Part shown: one piece after another, positions 18,586 to 26,500 of the stretch
How positions within the stretch are numbered: the first letter of the stretch is position 1
Layout: every line of letters starts with the position of its first letter
Assembly: GCA_002698995.1 (NCBI GenBank)
Contig: PAAX01000012.1
Location: forward strand, 183,776-247,775
DNA length: 64,000 bases
From: Ignavibacteriota bacterium
GTDB lineage: Bacteria > Bacteroidota > Ignavibacteria > Ignavibacteriales > Melioribacteraceae
Direction: 5' to 3'
Position numbers and translations under genes: made by a program
The notes under the pieces: generated by a model
Told to the model about the DNA's origin: nothing
The model's input: the letters and a program-made list of their open reading frames with translations, nothing else
Database searches by the model: none

Positions 18586-19179
18586 CTATAATGAGTTACT
18601 GTTTAATTCTTCTTCTAATTCTTCAATTTTGGATGCGATTGTAAAAACCGATGATTTCCATTCATCATTCTTTATCTGCTCCATTATGTACTGTTTAGCT
18701 TTTTCATTTTTCCCCCCGGAAATGTTGTTATCTATTTGGTTATATAAACTTTTTAATGTCTTTCCTTCCCAAGTTAAAAGAGAATCGTCTGATTGAGTAT
18801 TGTCAATTTTACTAGGAGAGAGTAAAACAAAAATTAATGCAATAGCCGCCAATGTTCCGCCGATTAATACCTTAACTTGATTATCATTATCATTTAACGA
18901 GAGAATATTTTTCAGCATTAGAATTAATCTATTATCTTTTCTTTTAACGGCAGAAACCTTAGAAATTATTTCATTAAACTTTTCATCTGAAATATCGAAT
19001 TCTTCATCATTGTATTGATCTGTAATATTTTTACAGCTTTCGTAGATTGAATTCAATTCTGGATAAATCTTGAAATTATTCATCCAAAACAGCTTTCTTT
19101 TTTCATCTATTGAATTATCAATCAAGAACCAGACTTCTTTTTCTAATTCTTCTTTTAATATTTCTAATTCAGATTGCAT
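18586..19179 (-). CDS. Membrane anti-sigma factor candidate
   Basis: A 197-residue protein with a soluble helical N-terminal region (1-100), one membrane helix at about 107-125 (VLIGGTLAAIALIFVLL) and an extracytoplasmic tail containing a coiled coil. No zinc-binding HxxxCxxC motif is present. Its start overlaps the end of the ECF sigma gene by 11 bp, the usual coupling of sigma and anti-sigma. The family could not be named by eye. Confidence 0.65.
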   Translation of the reverse strand: MQSELEILKEELEKEVWFLIDNSIDEKRKLFWMNNFKIYPELNSIYESCKNITDQYNDEEFDISDEKFNEIISKVSAVKRKDNRLILMLKNILSLNDNDNQVKVLIGGTLAAIALIFVLLSPSKIDNTQSDDSLLTWEGKTLKSLYNQIDNNISGGKNEKAKQYIMEQIKNDEWKSSVFTIASKIEELEEELNSNSL

Positions 19180-19708
19180 TTTCTTCCTTAAGACTATTTC
19201 TAATTTTCTTTACTGCATAATTCATATGACTAAGAACTGTATTGATTGAATCGCCGGTTAATTCTGAAATTTCCTTAAACGTCATACCGCTGTGCTGCCT
19301 GAGCAAAAAAACTCTTTTCTGTTTTGTAGACAGTAAATCAATTTTCTTATTTATTATTTGAGAGAGTTCTTTAGTCTCAATGTTTTCAATCAAATTGTAA
19401 TTTGATTCAATCATCATTTCATCTAAGTTGTTGTTAACCGGGTTATTTTTATTTTTTCTGAACCAATCAATTAACACATTATGAGCAATGCTGAAAAGCC
19501 AGCTTGAAAATTTATTCTGTTCATTGTATTTATCTAAATTTTTCCAGACCTTAAAAATTGTTTCTTGAAAAAGATCATCAGCCGCACTTCTATTAAAACA
19601 ATTTTTCATGAAATAGGAATAAAGTCTTTTTCTGTAGATTTTAACAAGCAGGGCAAATGAGTTTTCATTTCCCAAAACAGAATTCTTTATAAGTAATTGC
19701 TCTTCCAA
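19169..19708 (-). CDS. ECF RNA polymerase sigma factor
   Basis: A 179-residue sigma-70 family factor of the extracytoplasmic function type. Region 2 (about 20-95) includes AADDLFQETIFKVWKNLDKY and SSWLFSIAHNVLIDWFRK; region 4 (about 125-175) includes LLSTKQKRVFLLRQHSGMTFKEIS and SINTVLSHMNYAVKKIR. It is the first gene of a three-gene operon with an anti-sigma candidate and a secreted coiled-coil protein. A second, unrelated ECF operon lies at 57298-59950. Confidence 0.92.
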   Translation of the reverse strand: MEEQLLIKNSVLGNENSFALLVKIYRKRLYSYFMKNCFNRSAADDLFQETIFKVWKNLDKYNEQNKFSSWLFSIAHNVLIDWFRKNKNNPVNNNLDEMMIESNYNLIENIETKELSQIINKKIDLLSTKQKRVFLLRQHSGMTFKEISELTGDSINTVLSHMNYAVKKIRNSLKEENAI

Positions 19709-19898
19709 ATTCCCAAAATTTATTGTTTCTAAATATGTTAACGGATTAGACGAAAGTTTATTGTGTTTTGATCAATAAAAATTATAGATAAATCTGAAGT
19801 AAAATTTCAAAGTAGAAGAAATTTAGAATCATTCAAAAATTACAAAGGAGTTTCTATTTTTTGTATCTTTAAATTTAAGTATAAGATGAGGGCAAATA

Positions 19899-20960
19899 AT
19901 GAAATTGTTCAAAAGAGCAGTATTAATACTAATTTTATTTAGCACTATAAATACAGCTCAAGAAAAAATTATAATTGGTACAAAACCGGCTCCCCCGTTT
20001 GTTATTAAAAATAATGACGGAAGCTGGGGAGGAATTTCATTTGATCTTTGGAATCGAATTTCTGAGGATTTACAATTTGATTATTCCGTTAATCAATATG
20101 ATCTTGAAAATATTATTGATGCGGTTGAAAAAAGAGAAATTGAAGCAGCAATTTCACCTCTAACAATTTCTTCCGATAGAGAAGAAAAAATTGATTTTAG
20201 TCAGCCTTACTTTGTAACAGGTTTAAGCACGGCAGTAAGAATAAAGGAAGAATTCAACCTATTTACTTTTATTAAGGGATTATTTTCAGTGCAGTTTTAT
20301 GAAGTAGTTTTATTACTTTGCATAATTCTATTTTTTGTCGGTTTCCTTGTCTGGCTTTTTGAAAGGAAAAAGAACAAAGAACAGTTTGGCGGTAAAGTTT
20401 CAACCGGATTAGCAAGCGGATTTTGGTGGGCTGCAGTAACAATGACCACTGTCGGTTACGGCGATAAAGCGCCAACTACACTCGGCGGCAGAATAGTGGG
20501 ATTTATCTGGATGTTTGCAGCAATAATTATTATTTCAAGTATTACCGCTGGAATTACATCTGCTTTAACTGTAAACAGACTTGATACCGGAATCAAAAAT
20601 ATTAACGATCTTTATGATCATAGAGTTGCAACTGTTGAAGCATCAAACAGTATTAATTTTCTTGAGCAGAAAGACATCAGATACAAAACTTATAAAACTG
20701 CCGGACAAGCTGTTAAAGCTCTTTATAATAATGATGTTGATGCAGTTGTTTATGACGAACCGATTTTAAAATGGTTAATCCACAGCAATAATTTTGGTGA
20801 TAAATTAAAAGTGCTGCCGCAGAAATTGGAAATAGTATATTACGGTTTTGGATTACCTCAGGAAAGTAAACTGCGTGATAAGATAAATGTAAAACTTCTT
20901 GAAATTATTAATACACAGGAATGGCAGAATCTATTAGAAAATTATTTAGGTGAAGAATGA
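19899..20960 (+). CDS. GluR0-like ligand-gated potassium channel
   Basis: A 353-residue prokaryotic ionotropic-glutamate-receptor-type channel. After a signal peptide, the first lobe of a periplasmic amino-acid-binding domain (about 21-120, IIIGTKPAPPFVI, ISPLTISSDREEKIDFSQPY) is interrupted by a pore module. That module has membrane helix 1 near 130-150, a pore helix with the K+ filter TVGYGD at 184-189, and membrane helix 2 near 198-225. The second lobe follows (about 230-353, VATVEASNSINFL, DAVVYDEPIL). Opening on amino-acid binding is known for the cyanobacterial GluR0. Ligand-contact arginine/aspartate residues are plausibly in SSDREE and YDEP. Its stop overlaps the methyltransferase start. 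Confidence 0.9.
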   Translation: MKLFKRAVLILILFSTINTAQEKIIIGTKPAPPFVIKNNDGSWGGISFDLWNRISEDLQFDYSVNQYDLENIIDAVEKREIEAAISPLTISSDREEKIDFSQPYFVTGLSTAVRIKEEFNLFTFIKGLFSVQFYEVVLLLCIILFFVGFLVWLFERKKNKEQFGGKVSTGLASGFWWAAVTMTTVGYGDKAPTTLGGRIVGFIWMFAAIIIISSITAGITSALTVNRLDTGIKNINDLYDHRVATVEASNSINFLEQKDIRYKTYKTAGQAVKALYNNDVDAVVYDEPILKWLIHSNNFGDKLKVLPQKLEIVYYGFGLPQESKLRDKINVKLLEIINTQEWQNLLENYLGEE

Positions 20961-21655
20961 GCAATATTTTTCTCCCCGGTTTGGGGGAACAGATTGAATT
21001 TCTATTTCCCAATTTAAGCAGTGCATCAAAAATTTTGGTGCTTGGATCAGAATCAAGTGAAATAGCAGAAAGATTAAAAAAACATTTTAATGCCGAAGTT
21101 GAAATTGTTGTTGAAGATTATGAATCACTTATAAATACAAATCTGCAGCTTAGTGAAAACAAATCGATTAAAGCGAAGCTTATGGAGTTTGATCATCTTG
21201 ATTATAAAGATGATCAGTTCGATTTGATTTATTCGCAAGGATCAATTTCACTTCTGAAAAGAAATAAAATCATAAAAGAAATTAAAAGAGTTTTAATACC
21301 AAACGGACATTTGTACGTAGGTGAAATTGTAAAACTTCAGCAGAATGTTCCGCAATTTGTAGAAGATATTTTTGAGCAGTCATTTATCCTTCCTCTTTTT
21401 ATTGATGATCTTCATAAATATTACGAAGAAAGAAATTTTGAAATAATTGCAGAAAAAAACCTTACTTATACTTTAAAGAGATTCTATTCCGAAACATTGA
21501 ATAAAATAAAAGAAAAAGAGAAAGAACTAACGGATAAAGAAAAATCATATTACAAAAAATTGATTAACAAAATTAATCACGAAGCTAAATCATTTTTAAG
21601 AAGCGGTGCAGATAAGCACATCGGATTTTATTCACTACTATTAAAGAAGAAGTAA
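20957..21655 (+). CDS. Class I SAM-dependent methyltransferase
   Basis: A 232-residue Rossmann methyltransferase. Motif I is seen as ILVLGSESSEIAERLKKHF, an acidic residue follows, and a post-motif segment LDYKDDQFDLIYSQGSISLL and IKRVLIPNGHLYVGE match the Methyltransf_11 pattern. Motif I is less glycine-rich than usual. The C-terminal third is a Lys/Glu-rich helical extension. It overlaps the channel gene by four bases and lies one base before rlmD. Substrate unknown. Confidence 0.78.
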   Translation: MSNIFLPGLGEQIEFLFPNLSSASKILVLGSESSEIAERLKKHFNAEVEIVVEDYESLINTNLQLSENKSIKAKLMEFDHLDYKDDQFDLIYSQGSISLLKRNKIIKEIKRVLIPNGHLYVGEIVKLQQNVPQFVEDIFEQSFILPLFIDDLHKYYEERNFEIIAEKNLTYTLKRFYSETLNKIKEKEKELTDKEKSYYKKLINKINHEAKSFLRSGADKHIGFYSLLLKKK

Positions 21656-21656
21656 C

Positions 21657-23090
21657 ATGAATTTGAAAAAAGGGGATGTAATTGAGTTAGAGATTTCGAA
21701 ATATGCTTTTGAAGGAAAAGGTATAGGTAAAATTAAACTTGATGAAAATGATGAATCAGCTTACGTGGTTTTTGTTGATAAAACATATCCTGGAGATAAA
21801 GTAAAAGCAAGTTATTCCAGAATAAAAAAATCGTATGCAGAAGCTAGATTAGAAGAAATATTAGAAAAATCAGTAGATAGAACGGAACCAAAATGCACAC
21901 ATTTTGGTGTATGCGGCGGATGCAAACAGCAGGATCTTAAATATGAAGTGCAGGCAGAATATAAAGAACTTCAGGTTAAAGAAATTTTTGAAAAGATGGG
22001 GGGATTAAAAGATTTTGAATTCCTTCCAATAGTAAAAGCCAATAATGTATTTTTCTACAGAAATAAACTTGAGTTTTCCTTTTCCGATAAAAGATGGCTG
22101 ACTGTTGAAGAAATAAATCAAAGTTCTGAAATTGATGATAAAAACTTTGCATTGGGATTTCATATACCAAGAATGTTTGATAGAATTTTGGATATTGATA
22201 AGTGCTGGCTGCAATCGGAAGAGAGTAATAAAATTCTAAACTTCACTCGTAACTTTTTTAAGAGCAGAAATACATCAATTTATTCAACAAAAGATCACAA
22301 GGGATTTCTCCGTCATTTGGTCATTAAGCATTCACATCATACAAATGATTTAATGGTAAACATAGTCACTTCAGAATATAATGAAGATTTGATGAAAGAA
22401 TATTCTGATGAAATGATAAAGGAAATTCCCGAAATAACAACAATTGTGAATAACATTAACACTAAAAAAGCACAAGTTGCTTATGGTGATTATGAAGAAG
22501 TTCTTTACGGAAGTGGATTTATAAATGATAAAATCGGTAAATATAAATTCAGAATTAGTCCGAATTCTTTCTTCCAAACAAATACTCTTCAAGCAGAAAA
22601 ATTATATAATACTGCTCTAGAATTTGCCGACTTTAAGGAAGATGAAATTGTTTATGATTTATATTCCGGAGCCGGAACAATTGCAATTTATGTTTCGGAG
22701 AAAGTAAAATCCATATATGCATTTGAACATATTCCTGAAGCTGTTGCAGACGCAAAAGAAAACATGAAATTGAATAATGTATCAAATATCAGTTTTTTTG
22801 AAGCTGATTTGAACAAATCATTTCAGCAGAAATTAATAGAAGATAAAATTCCTCATGCAGATACGATAATTGCTGATCCCCCGAGAAGCGGAATGAATCC
22901 CAAAACGATACAAGACATCCTTTTTGTGAATCCCAAGAAAGTAGTTTATGTAAGCTGCAATCCAACTACGCAGGTGCGGGATATAAAATTGCTTGTTGAA
23001 AATGGTTATAGGCTGATAAAAATTCAACCGGTTGATATGTTTCCACATACATTCCACATAGAAAATGTAGCCCTTTTAGTGAAAGAATAA
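21657..23090 (+). CDS. rlmD: 23S rRNA m5U1939 methyltransferase RlmD/RumA-like
   Basis: TrmA/RumA-family enzyme that makes 5-methyluridine in rRNA (or tRNA) using SAM. An N-terminal TRAM domain (about 1-70) is followed by an iron-sulfur cysteine set, C80-x5-C86-x2-C89 in CTHFGVCGGC, with a fourth in KCWLQ near 183. The methyltransferase part has DLYSGAGTIAIY, IIADPPRSGMNP and the catalytic cysteine in VYVSCNPTTQ near 433. At 477 residues it is full length. Which uridine is modified cannot be settled from sequence alone. Confidence 0.9.
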   Translation: MNLKKGDVIELEISKYAFEGKGIGKIKLDENDESAYVVFVDKTYPGDKVKASYSRIKKSYAEARLEEILEKSVDRTEPKCTHFGVCGGCKQQDLKYEVQAEYKELQVKEIFEKMGGLKDFEFLPIVKANNVFFYRNKLEFSFSDKRWLTVEEINQSSEIDDKNFALGFHIPRMFDRILDIDKCWLQSEESNKILNFTRNFFKSRNTSIYSTKDHKGFLRHLVIKHSHHTNDLMVNIVTSEYNEDLMKEYSDEMIKEIPEITTIVNNINTKKAQVAYGDYEEVLYGSGFINDKIGKYKFRISPNSFFQTNTLQAEKLYNTALEFADFKEDEIVYDLYSGAGTIAIYVSEKVKSIYAFEHIPEAVADAKENMKLNNVSNISFFEADLNKSFQQKLIEDKIPHADTIIADPPRSGMNPKTIQDILFVNPKKVVYVSCNPTTQVRDIKLLVENGYRLIKIQPVDMFPHTFHIENVALLVKE

Positions 23091-23178
23091 GTGTATCAAA
23101 TGTAAATTTTAGAATCATTCTGAAACACTTTAAAATCTTGTAAAACTAATATCCTTTTATTTTTGTCAAAAAATAGAC

Positions 23179-23195
23179 TTGGCATAATTGCTGTT
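23179..23195 (+). promoter_or_regulatory. Weak sigma-54-like promoter before structured RNA
   Basis: TTGGCAT at 23179-23185 is a perfect -24 half. The -12 half reads CTGTT with the correct GG-to-G spacing, weaker than the TTGT seen at 8041 and 23467. A start near 23205 would coincide with the 5' edge of the foldable segment. Confidence 0.35.
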
Positions 23196-23204
23196 TAATT
23201 AGAA

Positions 23205-23331
23205 CCAGTGCAACCCTCATGACTGTATTTTACAGTAAAGGCGGTGTGATTGGGAGTAGTTCGTGGCTGGTCTATTTTCATGAACACCGCTTGTAGGTTT
23301 AAACCAATTTTACCCAAAACTGCACCTTTTT
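23205..23331 (+). ncRNA. Candidate structured small RNA or leader RNA
   Basis: A gene-free stretch with unusually coherent pairing. A closing helix joins GTGCA at 23208-23212 to TGCAC at 23321-23325, directly followed by CTTTTT. Inside are ACTGTA/TACAGT (23222-23227 with 23231-23236), a compound hairpin GCGGTG (23241-23246) plus TTCGTG (23260-23265) pairing with contiguous CATGAACACCGC (23279-23290), and the palindrome GGTTTAAACC (23296-23305). It ends at a T run. It matches no riboswitch class I know. It could be an independent small RNA, or DNA-level activator sites for the downstream promoter. Confidence 0.45.
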
Positions 23332-23466
23332 CCAAGTAGGACAAAACATCTCTTTCAATTCAATCTACAGAAGAAATCTTCTGAATCAAATTAGTTCAAA
23401 TATCAAAATGATACACTTGGTGAATCAAAAAATATGCGAAATTAGCCTAAAATAAAAGAAAAGTAG

Positions 23467-23483
23467 TTGGCACCTCAATTGTT
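23467..23483 (+). promoter_or_regulatory. Sigma-54 (-24/-12) promoter for giant adhesin
   Basis: TTGGCACCTCAATTGTT matches TTGGCAC-N5-TTGCT at every core position except T for C in the -12 element, the same deviation as the promoter at 8041. Transcription would begin near 23494, about 30 bases before the GTG start, with AAGAGGTG as ribosome-binding site. This gives a short, conventional leader. Confidence 0.72.
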
Positions 23484-23523
23484 TATTTAATCAAAAAAAC
23501 TTTTCATTAATAAGAGGTGCAGT

Positions 23524-26500
23524 GTGACAAAAACCAAAACAATCTTTCTACTTAGCTTTTTTCTTTTGCTTTCTTTTAGTTTGATAGCACAAGATAATGC
23601 TAACGTAAGAACGGTAGATTTCGAATATACTACATCAATCGCAAATGCAAGAAATTCTTTTCAAGCGATAGTGCAAGGAACTAAGACAGGCGAAAATATC
23701 TCCTTTAAAAAAGCCAACAACCAAAGTGAAACAGCTTGGGCTGGAACATTCAAGGGTACAGTTGATGGAGATTACGCTGAATTTTATTGTATTGATCTGG
23801 AACATAATCTTGCTACAAACGTTCCTTATATCAACGATGGTCCGACACAGGAAAAAATTTCTTACATTTTGACCAACTACTATCCTTATGTTGCAAATAG
23901 ACCCGATGCTCTTTCTTCACTAAAAGCAGAAGCATCAGTAATTCAAGCAGTTATTTGGCATTATTCCGATGGAATTCAATTAAATACAATTACTGATAAT
24001 GCGAAAAAAGCCAGAGCTTTGGCAATTTTTAATGATGCAGAAGCAAATGCCGGGAATTATCAAACTCCAACAACTTTAAGCATTTATCCTGCAGCACAAA
24101 CATTAGCACTTGCAAATAATGCTCAGGTTAAAGTTGTAATTCTTGATGAGAATAATAACCCTATCAATAATATGGCGGTTACACTTCAAACATCTGAAGA
24201 TGCTTCAATTGATAACGGAGTAAAAAATACTGATGCAAACGGAGAAGTTGTTTTTAATATTTCTCATAACAACGATTTAACTGTTACTTTAACTGCAAGC
24301 GCAGATGCTGTAATTCCGCAAGGAACAAGATTTGTAAATCAAGCCAGCCCAAATAATTATCAGCAGGTAGTACTTGCTACTCCAACACAAGCACATGCAG
24401 AAGTTAATGCAGTTGTTACTTGGTACAATAATAATGGTGTTTGTGAAACAGACGGTTTTATAACCTATACTCAAGGTGGCTGGGGAAGTCCTTCAAATAG
24501 CGAACCCGGTCAAATAAGAGATGCTTATTTTAACGATGTATTTCCAACAGGTGTTACTATTGGCGGAAATTATACAATTACATTTACCTCGGCTGCAGCA
24601 GTTAAAAACTTTTTACCTGCAGGGGGTACTTCAGCTGCGTTAAATCAAAATTATACTAATCCAACAGGTAATACAAGTGCCGGAGTTTTAGCGGGACAAA
24701 TTTTAGCAGCAACATTGAATGTTAAATATAGTGAAGCCGGTTATTTAGGAACTCCTTCATCTCCAATGGGAGATTTATTCTTTAATAACGGTACATTCAA
24801 CGGAATGACTATTAATGAATTCTTAGATTTAGCTAACGAAGCTTTAGGCGGCGGAAGTTTGAATGGTTACAGCTATTCTGATTTCACAGATGCTGCTACA
24901 ATGATAAACGAAAACTTTAACGGTACAAATACTGATAACGGTAACTTCAGCTGTACACAACAAAGAGTTCAAATATCACCAGTTCTTGAATGTGTAATTC
25001 ATAATTTAGACGGATCTTATACAGCACATTTTGGTTACTCTAATCCAAATTCATTCCCTGTTACTATTCCAATTGGTCCAAATAACAAATTTACCGGTGG
25101 AAATAATCAGGACTTAGGACAACCAATTACATTTAATCCAGGTAGAACTCCTTACTTCCCGGATTCAGATTTCCAAGTAACTTGGGATGGCTCTACTAAT
25201 TTAGTTTGGTCTTTGGATGGAAAAACTTCTACAGCTTCTGTAAATAGTGCTCAATGTTCAGAGCATGTTTATTTTGAAAAGAAATGGTTTGATGAATTTG
25301 AAACAGAAATTCCTTTCCCATCAAATGTGCCTGCTAATTATGAAATTGTTGTAACTAGTTTATACGGAACAGCAACAGGTTCAGTTGTAAATGGTGCAAT
25401 TGAATGGACATACCAAAATAATTCACCGGCTACCGATAATAACGGTTTATGGGTTCCAATAAATTCAACTTATACAGTTGTTGAAAATAATCTGCCTGCA
25501 GATTTTGAACCTTTAGCAGGTGTTGGTCAATTTACAGCAGATATTAACGGTGGTTATGCAGTAAATCCGTTTAATGGTTTCCAAAAATATGCTTTACATA
25601 CTGTTAAAAATAAACAATTGCCTCAGCTTCCAACAATCGAACATATTTATTTCGATAAAAAATGGTTTGATGAAAATCTAGTTGAAGTTAGTACTCCAAT
25701 TAATGATTTGGATCCAAACTTTAAGATTACGGCTGTAAGCAGTTTAGGTTCAGCAGAAGGTGTTTATTCAAATGGTACTTTAGTTTGGACATACGTTGAC
25801 AATGCAAATAATCCTACTGATGGATTATTGGTAAATGTTGGTGAATCTTATACAGTTACAGAAGTAAATCTTTCTAATAATTTTGAGAATATTGACGGTA
25901 TTGGAACTTATGAAGCATTAATTCCTTTTGGATATGCTGAAAATAACGATGCTAATGAAATCCAGAATGGATATCATTTAATTACAAACAAAATATTACC
26001 TCCTCAAGATGTTGATATTGAAGTAGAAAAAACATCTTCAAGCATAGATGTTGAAAACGGCGAAACTGTAACATTTACAATTACAGTTACAAATAATGGT
26101 CCTGGTAAAGCTACCGGAGTTCAGGTTAGTGATTTATTACCTGACGGATTATTATTTGTTTCTTCATCATCAAGCGATTATGATGATCTTACAGGTCTTT
26201 GGGAAATTGGAACATTGGAAAGTGGTGAATCTGTGCAGCTTACAATCACTACAACAGTTGATGTTGATTTCTCAAACAGCAATTTAGTTGATTTAGGAAT
26301 TGCTGCACCTTATAACGTATTTATTCTTAGAGATATAAACCAACCATCTTCTGATACAGAAGGTAAAATGGCTGTTGGTCGTGATGCTTATCTATCAAGT
26401 TACAGTGTTGGTGATAAGATTGATCAGACTGCAGGTTATCAAGATGTATTAATTGTTAATAGAGATTTTACTCTAGGTTCAGGTAGAATTTATGGTAATG

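Noticed and set aside
23170..23340. Known riboswitch (cobalamin, c-di-GMP, SAM or TPP)
   Set aside because: Conserved core sequences of these classes are absent; only general pairing potential is seen.
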